Shown: positions 48,358 to 58,365, counted from the stretch's first letter. The stretch is DNA of 64,000 bases from Agrobacterium tumefaciens (GCF_009649785.1 NZ_WJOK01000026.1:1-64000); one strand, 5' to 3'. The notes: generated by a model from the sequence alone, not told the origin. Translations and numbers: made by a program.

Positions 48358-49566
48358 ATGACCTCCCGTCTGAACGACGCACGCATCCTCATGTACAGCC
48401 ACGATTCCTTCGGCCTCGGACATTTGCGGCGCTGTCGCACGATCGCTCACGCGCTGGTGGAGGATTATCGCGGCCTCAACGTGCTTATCATTTCGGGCGC
48501 GACTATCGCCGGCGCCTTCGATTATCGCGCTCGTGTCGATTTCGTGAAAATCCCGAGCGTCATCAAGCTGCGCAACGGCGAATACACCTCCATGGACCGG
48601 CATATCGATCTTCAGGAAACACTGAAGATGCGCCGCTCCATCATCTATCACACTGCCGAAAGCTTCCAGCCGGATATCTTCATCGTCGACAAGGAGCCCA
48701 TGGGTCTTCGTGGCGAGGTGGAGGAAACGCTTGCGTATCTCAAGGGACAGGGAACCAAGCTTGTCATCGGCCTCCGTGACGTCATGGATGCACCGCAGCT
48801 GCTTGAAGCGGAGTGGAAGCGCAATGACGTGATGACCAAGATCGGCAAGTTCTATGACCACGTCTGGATTTATGGCCCGCCGGACTTCCACGACCCCTTG
48901 ACGGGGCTCGACGTTCCCCAGACCGTTCGCGACAAGATGGATTTCGTCGGCTTCCTGCAACGCTCCAAAACGCAGGCGGAAACCGTGGCGCACCGGCCGG
49001 AGGGCGACTATCTTCTCATCACCACTGGCGGCGGCGGTGACGGCAGCGAATTGATCGATGACGTCATCAACGCCTACCGTCATGATAGCGAACTGACACA
49101 CAAGGCGCTCGTGGTGCTTGGCCCTTACATGCCGGCAGACCAGCGCCAGCGATTCATGAGCAGTGTTGCCGATATTCCGTACATCGAGATCATCGAATTC
49201 GACAACCGCATGGAAGACCTCGTTGCCGGCGCTCAGGCCGTCGTGTCGATGGGCGGCTACAACACCGTCTGCGAGATATTGTCGTTCGACAAGCCTGCCC
49301 TCGTCGTGCCGCGCACGGTGCCGAGAGAGGAGCAGCTTATCCGCGCAAGCCGCGCGTCGGAGCTCGGCCTTTTCGACATGCTTTTACCTGAGGATGCCGA
49401 GAATCCGGCAAAAATGGCGGCAGCTCTTAAAGCGCTGCCGAATCGCGCGCCGCCTTCCGTCAATTCGCAGGACCTGAAGCTCGATGGTCTGGAAAACATT
49501 TCGAAACGGATAGCCGAATGGCTGCCGCCCGAGGGCGACAAGGTGCCAATAACGCTGACGGCGTGA
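48358..49566 (+). CDS. Glycosyltransferase, GT28/MurG-like
   Basis: 402 residues from the ATG at 48358 (AAGAGG upstream; a GTG at 48349 is also in frame). N-terminal ILMYSHDSFGLGHLRRCRTIAHAL and C-terminal AVVSMGGYNTVCEILSFDKPALVVPR are the GT-B glycine-rich and donor-binding parts of the GT28 group. Sequence outline is similar to the protein at 50854, so the two are likely paralogues. First of three consecutive glycosyltransferase genes, 72 bases after the transporter operon. Confidence 0.82.
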   Translation: MTSRLNDARILMYSHDSFGLGHLRRCRTIAHALVEDYRGLNVLIISGATIAGAFDYRARVDFVKIPSVIKLRNGEYTSMDRHIDLQETLKMRRSIIYHTAESFQPDIFIVDKEPMGLRGEVEETLAYLKGQGTKLVIGLRDVMDAPQLLEAEWKRNDVMTKIGKFYDHVWIYGPPDFHDPLTGLDVPQTVRDKMDFVGFLQRSKTQAETVAHRPEGDYLLITTGGGGDGSELIDDVINAYRHDSELTHKALVVLGPYMPADQRQRFMSSVADIPYIEIIEFDNRMEDLVAGAQAVVSMGGYNTVCEILSFDKPALVVPRTVPREEQLIRASRASELGLFDMLLPEDAENPAKMAAALKALPNRAPPSVNSQDLKLDGLENISKRIAEWLPPEGDKVPITLTA

Positions 49567-49609
49567 CCGGCTCCCCGACAACCACCGCTTCAAAAGAGAC
49601 ACGCGCAAC

Positions 49610-50857
49610 GTGACCGACACAAAAAAAATCGTGGTGCTCCTCAAGGGCTATCCGCGCCTGTCCGAGACTTTCATCGCCCAGGAACTTCTGGGGCTTGAAA
49701 AGGCTGGCCTTAAGCTGGAACTCATGTCCATGCGCCGCCCGACGGATAAAAAACGCCACCCCGTTCACGATGAAATCCGCGCACCCGTGACCTACCTGCC
49801 GGAATATCTGCATGACGAGCCCATCCGCGTGCTGAAGGCCCTGTGGGCATGCCGCAAAAAGCCAGGCTTCACCAAGGCGCTGCGTCGGTTTTTCAGCGAT
49901 CTGCCGCATGATCTCAGCCGCAACCGCTTCCGCCGTTTCGGGCAGGCGGCCGTGTTGGCGCACGAATGGCCTGTAGATGCCGGGTGGCTGCATGTCCACT
50001 TCATCCACACACCCGCCTCGGTCGCCGCCTATACCCATCTTATCACCGGCACGCCCTGGACGATTTCGGCCCACGCCAAGGATATCTGGACCTCCAGCGA
50101 CCGGGACCTTGCCGCAAAGCTGGAAAGCGCCCGCTGGGCCGTGACCTGCACCGCAAGCGGCTTTCAGCATCTTCGCACCCTTTCCGGCGTCAAACAGAAT
50201 GTGCATTTGAGCTATCACGGTCTTGATCTCACCCGCTTCCCGCATTTCGACACGCCGCGTCCGCAAAGAGATGGATCGGACGCTCATGATCCAGTCAGGA
50301 TTTTGAGTGTTGGACGGGCCGTCAAGAAAAAGGGCATCGATATTCTGTTGCAGGCTTTGGCCTCGCTTCCACAGGACATCCATTGGCGTTTCACCCATAT
50401 CGGTGGCGGCGACGAACTTGCCGGGTTGAAAAAACTCGCCGACGAGCTTGGCATCGCCGACAGGATCGTCTGGACCGGCGCCATGGAACAGAAACAGGTG
50501 CTGGAGAATTACCGCGAGGCCGACCTCTTCGCCCTTGCCTGCCGCATCACCAGCGATGGTGACCGCGACGGTCTTCCCAATGTGCTGGTCGAGGCCGCCA
50601 GCCAGGCGCTGACCTGCATTTCCACCAATATATCAGGCATTCCGGAATTCTTCGTGGACGGTGAAAACGGCCTGCTGACGGAGCCCGAAAATCCGGTTGC
50701 CTTCGCCGAGGCTCTGCGCACGGCGATTACCGATCCACAATTGCGTGAGCGTCTGGGTAGTGCGGCGGAAAACCGTGTGCGAACCGCCTTCGACAACCGC
50801 ACCAGCATTGCCGAGTTGAAGACGCTGTTCGAAACCGAGTGGGAAAAAACGCCATGA
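49610..50857 (+). CDS. Glycosyltransferase family 4
   Basis: 415 residues, GT-B. GYPRLSETFIAQELLGLEKAGL at the N-terminus is typical of exopolysaccharide GT4 enzymes (ExoL/AmsK-like). The donor domain has ILSVGRAVKKKGIDILLQAL, then DGLPNVLVEAASQAL. Starts with GTG at 49610, 43 bases after the preceding gene; the stop overlaps the next start (ATGA). Confidence 0.88.
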   Translation: MTDTKKIVVLLKGYPRLSETFIAQELLGLEKAGLKLELMSMRRPTDKKRHPVHDEIRAPVTYLPEYLHDEPIRVLKALWACRKKPGFTKALRRFFSDLPHDLSRNRFRRFGQAAVLAHEWPVDAGWLHVHFIHTPASVAAYTHLITGTPWTISAHAKDIWTSSDRDLAAKLESARWAVTCTASGFQHLRTLSGVKQNVHLSYHGLDLTRFPHFDTPRPQRDGSDAHDPVRILSVGRAVKKKGIDILLQALASLPQDIHWRFTHIGGGDELAGLKKLADELGIADRIVWTGAMEQKQVLENYREADLFALACRITSDGDRDGLPNVLVEAASQALTCISTNISGIPEFFVDGENGLLTEPENPVAFAEALRTAITDPQLRERLGSAAENRVRTAFDNRTSIAELKTLFETEWEKTP

Positions 50858-52005
50858 CCGATACGGAAAAGCGCCCTTCCGTTTTCTTCTACGTCCAGCA
50901 CCTTCTGGGCATCGGCCATATCGCCCGCGCCAGCCGCGTTGCCAATGCCCTTCAGGCTGATGGTTTCGATGTCGTTCTGGTGACAGGTGGCACCCCGGTT
51001 CCCGGCTTTCCGGGCGAAGGCATCCGCCATGTCGAATTGCCGCCGATCGCCGTTAGCGACGGCAGCTTTTCCGGCCTTGTCGATAGTTCCGGCAAACCGG
51101 TCGATGACGACTTCAAGAAGCTGCGAACGGATATGCTGATCGGCGCTTATCACGGCGCAAAGCCGGATATCGTCATCATAGAGGCCTTCCCCTTCGGCCG
51201 CAGGCAGGTGCGTTTCGAATTGCTGCCGCTTCTGCACGAGATCGAGGACAGTGAACCACGCCCGCTCGTCATGACGTCGCTGCGCGATATTCTGCAGGAA
51301 AAAACCAAACCCGGCCGGGACGAAGAAACCGTGTCGCTGGTGAAGAAACATTTCGACGCGGTGCTGGTCCACGGAGATCCGGATTTCGTCCGGCTGGAGG
51401 AGACCTTTCCCCTTGCCGGCGAAATCAGCCAGCGCGTTGTCTATACCGGCCTCGTCGCGCCGCTGCCATCGCCGGAACCGGCGGAAAAATTCGATATCGT
51501 CGTTTCCGCTGGCGGAGGTGCCGTTGGTGCAGCCCTTATCCGGGCCGCACTTGAGGCATCGCCTCTGCTGGAAGAGATCAAAAGCTGGTGCCTCATAACC
51601 GGCCCCAACATGCCGCAGGCAGATTTCGATGCGATCTCGGCGCAGGCGCCCGAAAATGTGTCCATCTTCCGCTTCCGCAAGGATTTCGCAAGCCTGCTTG
51701 CCGGCGCACGGCTTTCGGTTTCGCAGGCCGGTTACAACACCGTCTGCGATATTCTACAGGCAAAATGCCGCTCGCTTCTGATCCCGTTTGCGGCCGATGG
51801 CGAAACGGAACAGAGCGCCCGCGCCGAACGGCTGGCGCGGCTGGGACTGGCACAGGTTCTGGAAGAGAAGGAAATCTCTGCGCAATCCATGGCCGATGCC
51901 ATCAGGGCGGCATTGGCCCTGCCGGGACCGGACGTGATCCACCTCGATCTCGATGGCGCCGCAGGAACGGCTAGAGCTTTGCGCCGCCTTTTTGATGAGC
52001 GGTGA
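50854..52005 (+). CDS. Glycosyltransferase, GT28/MurG-like
   Basis: 383 residues from the ATG at 50854, overlapping the GT4 stop. FYVQHLLGIGHIARASRVANAL and LSVSQAGYNTVCDILQAKCRSLLIPF mark the GT28-like fold, with the same AGYNTVCDIL core as the gene at 48358 (GGYNTVCEIL). The 3' end overlaps the convergent cutC by 35 bases. The three transferases probably build one oligosaccharide; the structure is unknown. Confidence 0.82.
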   Translation: MTDTEKRPSVFFYVQHLLGIGHIARASRVANALQADGFDVVLVTGGTPVPGFPGEGIRHVELPPIAVSDGSFSGLVDSSGKPVDDDFKKLRTDMLIGAYHGAKPDIVIIEAFPFGRRQVRFELLPLLHEIEDSEPRPLVMTSLRDILQEKTKPGRDEETVSLVKKHFDAVLVHGDPDFVRLEETFPLAGEISQRVVYTGLVAPLPSPEPAEKFDIVVSAGGGAVGAALIRAALEASPLLEEIKSWCLITGPNMPQADFDAISAQAPENVSIFRFRKDFASLLAGARLSVSQAGYNTVCDILQAKCRSLLIPFAADGETEQSARAERLARLGLAQVLEEKEISAQSMADAIRAALALPGPDVIHLDLDGAAGTARALRRLFDER

Positions 52006-52711
52006 GGATCGCCTTTAACTCTCGAACGGCCTCTTCATCCGTGCCCTTGCGCCCCGCGCCGGTGAAACCGAGTTTCGCCACCCGGCTTTCCGGATCGTAA
52101 AACGGAATGGCGGAACAGGATGCGTGGATCTCCGTAATGGGAAAGCGGTCCAGCAATGTCTGCACGACGGGTGGACGCACCCCGGCCCCCGGCATGATGA
52201 CAATCCGCCCGGCGGCAAGCTCGGATAATCGCGCCAAGGTCTCGATGCCCTCAAGCGCCGAACGCGCGCCCCCGGAGGTCAGAATTCTCGGGAACCCCAG
52301 CGCGATAGCGGCCTCCAATGCTTCATCCATGTCGGGAACAACGTCGATCGCCCGGTGCAGCGTCATATCGAGCCCGTCGGCGTGGCGGCGCAGTTCTTCG
52401 AGCAGGGGAATATCAAGCGAGCCATCGCCAAGCGAGGCACCGAGCACCACGCCGGAAAGCCCCGCCGCGCGCGCCGCATCGATATCGCGTTTCATCACAT
52501 CGGCTTCGTCGCGCGTGAACACGAAATCCCCGGCGCGCGGCCTGATCATCACGCTCACCGGCAGGGCGTAGGCCGCCGCCCGGTGCATGAAACCCGCAGA
52601 CGGCGTCACACCGCCACCGGACAATGCCGCGCAAAGTTCTATTCGGTCGGCCCCACCCCTGACCGCCGCTTCCAGACCGGCCACGTCGTCCACGCAAATC
52701 TCGAGAATCAT
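51971..52711 (-). CDS. cutC: CutC family protein
   Basis: 246-residue TIM-barrel protein beginning EICVDDVAGLEAAVRGGADRIELC, with VSVMIRPRAGDF, TLHRAIDV and LTSGGARSALEG, all hallmarks of CutC. The family is annotated as copper homeostasis, but that role is doubtful in many bacteria. Here it is the last gene of a block with GH20, M81 and a sugar-type MFS, which hints at a sugar- or amino-sugar-related function instead (inference). Confidence 0.9.
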   Translation of the reverse strand: MILEICVDDVAGLEAAVRGGADRIELCAALSGGGVTPSAGFMHRAAAYALPVSVMIRPRAGDFVFTRDEADVMKRDIDAARAAGLSGVVLGASLGDGSLDIPLLEELRRHADGLDMTLHRAIDVVPDMDEALEAAIALGFPRILTSGGARSALEGIETLARLSELAAGRIVIMPGAGVRPPVVQTLLDRFPITEIHASCSAIPFYDPESRVAKLGFTGAGRKGTDEEAVRELKAILTAHQKGGAKL

Positions 52712-52790
52712 CGTAACCTCTTTCTTTTGAACATGCCGTGTTTTCGCGCCGGCTTATCCGAAAACCGCCCACACTTTTCGGTCCGACGCT

Positions 52791-53996
52791 CTACCTGCGG
52801 CGGCCCTTCCCATCAAGCGCGTAGAGCATGTAAACGCCGCCGAGACCCACAATCGCTCCCAGGATTGAAGTGCCTGAATAGCTCGTGACGAGCGTGCCGA
52901 CGGCAAAAATCAGCGCACCCAAGCCCGCGCCGAGGAAGATGTTGACGGCAATCAGCGAGCTTCCAAGCCCCGGCCGATCCGCAATCAGTTCCTGCAGATA
53001 GGTGATCGGGATACTGATGATGGCGGCTGCGCCGAGCGCGCTGATCAAGGTCTGCGCGTAGATATGCCAAGGTGCCGTCGCGAGACCCTGCAGGATGAGG
53101 TAGATGGCATAAAGCCCCGCTCCCGCCGCAAGGGTCAGTGTTTGCGGCACCTTTTTTTCGATCCAGCCCCACAGCAGAATGAAGACGATTTCCAGCGCGG
53201 CAACGATGCCAGCGACGATACCGATATCCGCGACCGTTCCCTTTGCCTGACCCGTTATGATGAGCGAGCGGATGGAATCATTGAGATGCAGCATCGAGCA
53301 GATGAGCGCGATGGCGATGATCCGCAGCAGCACCCGTCGCTCCCCGATTTCCGCAAGTGAAGCGCGGACACCGAAGCGTGCCTGCGTGTTCACCGATGCC
53401 GGCGTCGCCGTGCGCGGCAGGCAGAAAGCGACAAGCAGAAAGCAGATAAGCGCGCAGATGCCTGAAAACAGGAAAGCCATCAGCATATTGCCGGAATTTA
53501 CCAGAAAAATACCGACGATACCAGGCACCAGCACCCATGAAAGCGAAATCGTGGCCCGCATGATCGAATTCACGGCGATCATGTCGCCCGTCGAAAGATT
53601 GCGGGCATCGGCGCGCACATGCGCGAAAATCAGAGAGTTCATTGCCCCGAAAATCGGCAGGAGCAGCAGCTTCGCGGTCACGAAGGCGGTGGCATTGCCA
53701 ACAAGATAAACCAGCAAATAGCCGCTGACGCCGAAAAGCGCGATCAGCAGCATGGGTTTGCGATATTCGCCGAGCCGGTCTGCAACGATGCCCATCAGGA
53801 CGCTGGCGCTGACATTGATGATGGCGGCAAACAGCATCAGTAGGGAATAGACGGTGTTGCTGAGCCCGATTTCGCGAATGCCGATCACCGCCTGATAGGG
53901 GGCGGTGGCGGCATTCGAAAATCCGAAGAACAGGATGGCGAGCGCCCCGATGCGGATCGACGGATTGTTGAAAACGATGGAAAGAGCCGACGGCAT
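52791..53996 (-). CDS. Major facilitator transporter, sugar-efflux (SetA/SetB) type
   Basis: 401 residues from the ATG at 53996; an in-frame start at 54023 has no better binding site. Twelve membrane segments. N-terminal FGFSNAATAPYQAVIGIREIGLS and the loop VADRLGEYRKP between TM2 and TM3 are like the sugar-efflux transporters. It lies 63 bases after the M81 gene in the same direction. It may export or exchange sugars or glycopeptide breakdown products. Confidence 0.82.
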   Translation of the reverse strand: MPSALSIVFNNPSIRIGALAILFFGFSNAATAPYQAVIGIREIGLSNTVYSLLMLFAAIINVSASVLMGIVADRLGEYRKPMLLIALFGVSGYLLVYLVGNATAFVTAKLLLLPIFGAMNSLIFAHVRADARNLSTGDMIAVNSIMRATISLSWVLVPGIVGIFLVNSGNMLMAFLFSGICALICFLLVAFCLPRTATPASVNTQARFGVRASLAEIGERRVLLRIIAIALICSMLHLNDSIRSLIITGQAKGTVADIGIVAGIVAALEIVFILLWGWIEKKVPQTLTLAAGAGLYAIYLILQGLATAPWHIYAQTLISALGAAAIISIPITYLQELIADRPGLGSSLIAVNIFLGAGLGALIFAVGTLVTSYSGTSILGAIVGLGGVYMLYALDGKGRRR

Positions 53997-54059
53997 GAAG
54001 GTTCGCCTGAGATGATCCGGCACGGCCGGATCGCTGAATGAAATGCTATCGAACCGCTG

Positions 54060-55493
54060 TCATCGCCAGCGGGCCGAAAGGATGGGTTTCGGGATATAGT
54101 TGAAATGCGGTTTCCATGGGTAAAAATCGCCATCCCGGCGGCGATTGGGGAGGTTTTCGATATCCTGATTGATAACCCCCTCCGTCAACGCCATGAGATT
54201 AGGATTGGCGATGGGCGCAAGCTCCGGCGAAAGATAACCTGACTTGACGACCAGCAGCCTTACCGCCTTCGGATCGAAGCCCAGACGGGTGAAATCCGCG
54301 ATCATGTGATAGGGCCTGCGCCTTGCAGCCAGAATGACGGTAATGCCATCGATGACGACTACCGCTTGCCGCTGATCGGAAGCACCTGGATCGTCCAGTT
54401 TCAGGACCTTGGCTTCGACAGTGATGGAAGGGCTTTCGGGATCGAGACTGCCGCCGATCTTCAGGGAAAGCGCCGCGCCCTCGCCCGCCGCAAAACAAGC
54501 CTCGACCGCTGGCCTGTCGGTGATGCCGCCGATCAACGCGCCCTGCCAATTGCGCGCAATCAACGCCGCCAGAACATCGGCGCGATCGCCCACCCCGCCG
54601 CCGGTCGGATTGTCGCCGGAATCCGCCAGAATGATCGGCCCGGTTGTTGTTTTTTCCGCAATATCCATGATGACCTCGAGCGGTTCGGTCACGGGACCGA
54701 AACGGAAATCCTGTCGGGCATTCCAGTAGGATTGCGCAATCTCCGAGGCGACCGCCTGCGCGGCCTCTCTGTCCGTCCCGGTAACGACAGCGCAGGCCGT
54801 CGCCCTTGGTTCATCGGCCCAGACGTAGCCGATCATGAAATTCGCATCCCAAATGCCGGGCCGCGCGTCGTAGTCCGGCAAGACGGCATAGAGGCTTTTG
54901 GCCGGTTCATCTTCCGTGGAGGTTTTTTCACCCGGCAGGAGAACGGGGATTTTCGCCCATGCCACACCGGGCTTCTCGCCCGTTTTCAGAGCCTTGATGA
55001 GCATCGTCCACGCCCGCACCATCGTCTCGCGCACATCGATATGCGGCGCAGTTCGGTAGCCGGCGAAAATATCCAATTGGTCGATGATCGACTGGCTGAC
55101 ATTGCCGTGCAGGTCGTAGCTGGCGGAAATGATCACATCCGGTCCGACTACGGCGCGGGCGCTGGAAATCCAGTCCCCTTCCGCATCGTCCATTCCCTCG
55201 ACATTCATCGCGCCATGCATGGCGAGATAAAGCCCGTCGAGCGGCAGGCAAGCCTTGAGACGCTCCAAGAATTCCTGCTTGAACACATCATAGGCCGCGC
55301 GCGACACGGGACCACCCGGCACCGCCCGCGCATGCAGAAGCGGCAACACTTCCGCTCCGCCTTCGCCGAGGAAATTGAAATACTCTGCTTCCAGCAACTC
55401 CGCGCCGCGAAAGACGCGAAAATCTTCCTGACGCATCAGCACCGGCGAATAGGTGCTGCATTCGGTATGAATTCCACCAACGGCAATACGCAT
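54060..55493 (-). CDS. M81-family metallopeptidase (MlrC-like)
   Basis: 477 residues. MRIAVGGIHTECSTYSPV at the N-terminus, LAMHGAMNVEGMDDAEGDW, SYDLHGNVSQ with metal His, and DSGDNPTGGGVGDRADVL in the C-terminal half are conserved blocks of the MlrC/DUF1485 family, named for degradation of linear microcystin peptides. No signal peptide. It starts 12 bases after the GH20 stop. In this setting it may cleave peptides linked to amino sugars, such as cell-wall fragments (inference). Confidence 0.88.
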   Translation of the reverse strand: MRIAVGGIHTECSTYSPVLMRQEDFRVFRGAELLEAEYFNFLGEGGAEVLPLLHARAVPGGPVSRAAYDVFKQEFLERLKACLPLDGLYLAMHGAMNVEGMDDAEGDWISSARAVVGPDVIISASYDLHGNVSQSIIDQLDIFAGYRTAPHIDVRETMVRAWTMLIKALKTGEKPGVAWAKIPVLLPGEKTSTEDEPAKSLYAVLPDYDARPGIWDANFMIGYVWADEPRATACAVVTGTDREAAQAVASEIAQSYWNARQDFRFGPVTEPLEVIMDIAEKTTTGPIILADSGDNPTGGGVGDRADVLAALIARNWQGALIGGITDRPAVEACFAAGEGAALSLKIGGSLDPESPSITVEAKVLKLDDPGASDQRQAVVVIDGITVILAARRRPYHMIADFTRLGFDPKAVRLLVVKSGYLSPELAPIANPNLMALTEGVINQDIENLPNRRRDGDFYPWKPHFNYIPKPILSARWR

Positions 55494-55505
55494 CTCGCCT
55501 TCCTC

Positions 55506-57425
55506 TCAATAGACCGGGCTCAAGCGGACGATGGCGGAGAAACGCAGCCAGTCCTTCTGCGCTTTCGGCGTCCACGCCGCTTCGGCAATGGCGGGCAGCC
55601 TCGGGAAAACCAGATGGTTGAAATAGGCGCGATTGAGGAAATGCTCGGACCAGATGCAGGCCTGAACGCCTTTCATTCGCTCCTTCAATTCCTCGGGAAA
55701 CTCACCGACTGCCTCGTAAGCATATGTGTGCGACGGCGGAACGGTGCCGGCCCAGCTTGCGCCCGGCTCCTGCCAGGCTTCATCCTGCACCATGTCGAGA
55801 TAATAGGCCTGTCCCGGCGTCATCACGACGTCGTAGCCCTGCTTTGCAAGCTCCAGGCCAACTTCCGGCTTCTGCCAGGCCATCAGCAATGTTCCCGAGG
55901 GATCGACGCCGCCGCCGTGCGAAACTTCGTCCCAGCCGGCAAGCTGGCGGCCGCGCTCATGCAGCATCCCCTGAATACGTTTCATGAAATAGGACTGGAC
56001 ACCGAAGGTGCCGTCGAGGCCTTCCTTTTCCATCAACGACTTGGCAAGCGGCGAGGCAAGCCAGGAGCCATCTGCTACCTCGTCGCCGCCGATATGGATC
56101 AGCCGCGAGGGGAAAAGCTCCACCATCTCGTCGAATATCTTGCCAAGGAATTCATAGGTCGGCTCGATGGCGGGATTGAGCGCATTGTTGGGATAGCCCT
56201 GTACGGAGCGATAGCTGTCCGGCGCTTCCTGCCCATCCGTCAGCTCCGGATAGGCAACGAGAGCTGCCGTGCTGTGGCCGGGAATATCGACCTCCGGCAC
56301 GATTTCGATGTTCAGTGCCGCCGCATGCGCGACGACCATGCGAACATCATCCTGCGTGTAATAACCGGAAACCGGCTCAGCCCCATTGCCGAGCTGCGGC
56401 AGAAGCGGCGCATCCGGGCCGCGCGTCGCGCCGACTGTCGTCAGCAGCGGGTAAGCCTTGATTTCGAGACGCCAAGCTTCGTCATCCGTCAGGTGCCAAT
56501 GGAACCGGTTCATGCGCAGCCATGCAAGAATGTCGATCAGCCGCACGACATCACCGGCCGGATAGAATTGTCGCGAGACATCCAGATGGCAACCGCGCCA
56601 GCTGTAACGCGGCGCATCGGCGATGGTGCCGGAAACCGGGAAACGGAATTTGGTATCGGTGCGCGCGCCGTGCAGCAATTGCGCGAGCACAGTCAGGCCG
56701 TATTGCAGACCTGCAGCGGCCGAATATTCCACGACGACGGCGTCATCAGAGAAAGACAGGCGATAACCTTCAGCTTCCAGACCGCTATGTTGCTTGAAAC
56801 GAAGCGGTTTGCCCTCATGAACAGGCGCGAGGCTGAAAGGCACGTGACCAACGGCAAAAAGCCTGCGGAACAGCGACGAAACAGTTTCCACCGCAAGCAC
56901 TTCTTCCTTGCCTGCCTCTTCCGTCGGGAAGAGTGCGACGGGAAAGTCTTCGCCCGGCGCGGCATCGATTTCCGCAGGCCAGGGCTGGATGGCGAAGGGC
57001 AGATCGAGCTTTCCTTCAGGAAGCAGGGCTGGCGCCGGCTCGCTATGGCGCCCGTCAAGCATCAGGTCAGCGACATCAACCGCGCGATGTGTGCCGTCGG
57101 CAAGGCTGATATAGGCGGATTTCGCACCGTCTGTGCGATGGCGGGCAGGCCTGAGCAGGCCGTCAACGGTGAAACGCCACGATTTCCCGGCTTCGAGCAC
57201 GAAACCCGTTGGCGGCGCAAATTCATGGAAATTGGCATTGCGGCGCAGATAGACGGCATTGCCGCAGACGGGCTTGTCGATGGTCCGCGTCAGCGACGTA
57301 TAGACGATCCGGAAATCCTTCACCGGCTCGCTGGAAAGATTGAACAGGGTGAAGGTGAAGCCACCCGATGCGGAATCGTCGAGCGGATGCCATGAGTTTT
57401 CGAGACGAAATTGTGCGAGCGCCAT
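55506..57425 (-). CDS. Beta-N-acetylhexosaminidase, GH20
   Basis: 639 residues. Removes terminal beta-linked GlcNAc or GalNAc. An N-terminal carbohydrate-type domain is followed by GH20b and the catalytic barrel from about residue 280: YSWRGCHLDVSRQFYP, then MNRFHWHLTDDEAWRLEIK, and catalytic Asp-Glu in HIGGDEVADGSW. No signal peptide, so it acts on imported oligosaccharides. Preceded by the SDR gene (42 bases) and followed by the M81 peptidase. Confidence 0.93.
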   Translation of the reverse strand: MALAQFRLENSWHPLDDSASGGFTFTLFNLSSEPVKDFRIVYTSLTRTIDKPVCGNAVYLRRNANFHEFAPPTGFVLEAGKSWRFTVDGLLRPARHRTDGAKSAYISLADGTHRAVDVADLMLDGRHSEPAPALLPEGKLDLPFAIQPWPAEIDAAPGEDFPVALFPTEEAGKEEVLAVETVSSLFRRLFAVGHVPFSLAPVHEGKPLRFKQHSGLEAEGYRLSFSDDAVVVEYSAAAGLQYGLTVLAQLLHGARTDTKFRFPVSGTIADAPRYSWRGCHLDVSRQFYPAGDVVRLIDILAWLRMNRFHWHLTDDEAWRLEIKAYPLLTTVGATRGPDAPLLPQLGNGAEPVSGYYTQDDVRMVVAHAAALNIEIVPEVDIPGHSTAALVAYPELTDGQEAPDSYRSVQGYPNNALNPAIEPTYEFLGKIFDEMVELFPSRLIHIGGDEVADGSWLASPLAKSLMEKEGLDGTFGVQSYFMKRIQGMLHERGRQLAGWDEVSHGGGVDPSGTLLMAWQKPEVGLELAKQGYDVVMTPGQAYYLDMVQDEAWQEPGASWAGTVPPSHTYAYEAVGEFPEELKERMKGVQACIWSEHFLNRAYFNHLVFPRLPAIAEAAWTPKAQKDWLRFSAIVRLSPVY

Positions 57426-57467
57426 GATGCTCCCCTTTATTGTGCTTCAAGCCCGAGAGGACTTCGG

Positions 57468-58250
57468 TCAGTAGTGTTCGGATTGTGAGAAAGTGCGGGC
57501 GAGCGGCGCCTGCCCTGCCGTCAGGCCGCAATCCACCGGCAGGCACACGCCGCTGATGGCCGCTGCCTGTGGCCCGGCTAGAAAAGCGACGGCGTTGGCG
57601 ACATCCTCAGGCCTCACGATGCGCTGCAACGGATACCAGTGCTTCGCTTCCTCGAAGACCTGAGGATTGACTGCCGCCCGCGCTTCCCAAGCCTGCGTGC
57701 GCACGGTTCCTGGAGCAACAGCATTGGAACGGATGCCGAATTTACCGTATTCGACAGCGATCAGCTTCGTCAGATGGATCAAGCCTGCCTTTGCCGCGCT
57801 ATAGGCGGGATGGCCGAACACAGCCATGCCGTTGACGGAGGTGATATTGATGACAGACCCTTGCGTGCGCTTAAGCGCGTCCTCGAAAGCCCTGAAGCAG
57901 AGAAACGGTGCTTCCAAGTTAAGGGCATTGTCCTTGCGCCATATCTCTGCGGTCGTGTCGTGCAGGCTGACGGCCCTTGCAGCACCAGCATTGTTGACGA
58001 GGGTCGCGACATCACCCAGCTCCCCAACCTCCAAGGCCAGCCTTGCAAGATCCTGCGGATCGGTGACGTCGCAGGTTTTCGAAACGAAGGCGGAACCGGA
58101 AAGCAGGGAAAGCGCATTGGAAAGGGCGTCGGGATCGATATCGACCAACACCACCTTCGCGTGGCTTTCAGAAAGCGCCGCGGCAATTGCCCGGCCGATG
58201 TCGCCCGCCGCGCCCGTTACGACGGCGACCTGGTCTTTCCTGTCCTGCAT
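57468..58250 (-). CDS. Short-chain dehydrogenase/reductase
   Basis: 260 residues. NAD(P) motif VVTGAAGDIGRAIAAAL, NNAG, and catalytic YSAAK with the preceding serine in INITSVNG. Classical SDR. It probably oxidises or reduces a sugar or polyol in the amino-sugar block. Reads into the GH20 gene. Confidence 0.9.
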   Translation of the reverse strand: MQDRKDQVAVVTGAAGDIGRAIAAALSESHAKVVLVDIDPDALSNALSLLSGSAFVSKTCDVTDPQDLARLALEVGELGDVATLVNNAGAARAVSLHDTTAEIWRKDNALNLEAPFLCFRAFEDALKRTQGSVINITSVNGMAVFGHPAYSAAKAGLIHLTKLIAVEYGKFGIRSNAVAPGTVRTQAWEARAAVNPQVFEEAKHWYPLQRIVRPEDVANAVAFLAGPQAAAISGVCLPVDCGLTAGQAPLARTFSQSEHY

Positions 58251-58320
58251 GTCATGCTACTCCTTCGAGGCTTTCCAGAGCGGGTTTTGAGGTCAAGCCG
58301 CTCTACATCTTTGTTTTTAT

Positions 58321-58365
58321 GCATTTTCCGGGCGTGAAACCGCTACGCGGCTCACTGGAAATGCT
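58321..58365 (-). repeat. REP-like palindromic element, copy B
   Basis: On the minus strand it runs AGCATTTCC ... TAGCGGTTTC ... CGCCCGGAAAATGC and is followed by ATAAAAACAAAG. The outline is the same as copy A at 8997-9042. It fills the gap between the RpiR gene and the SDR gene, and the RpiR stop codon TAG (58368-58366) abuts its first bases. Confidence 0.6.

Noticed and set aside
54306-57395. 1029-codon open frame on the plus strand
   Set aside because: It is antisense to the M81 and GH20 genes, both of which have clear catalytic motifs. The translation is Arg/His/Gly-rich with no domain, typical of a shadow frame in GC-rich DNA.
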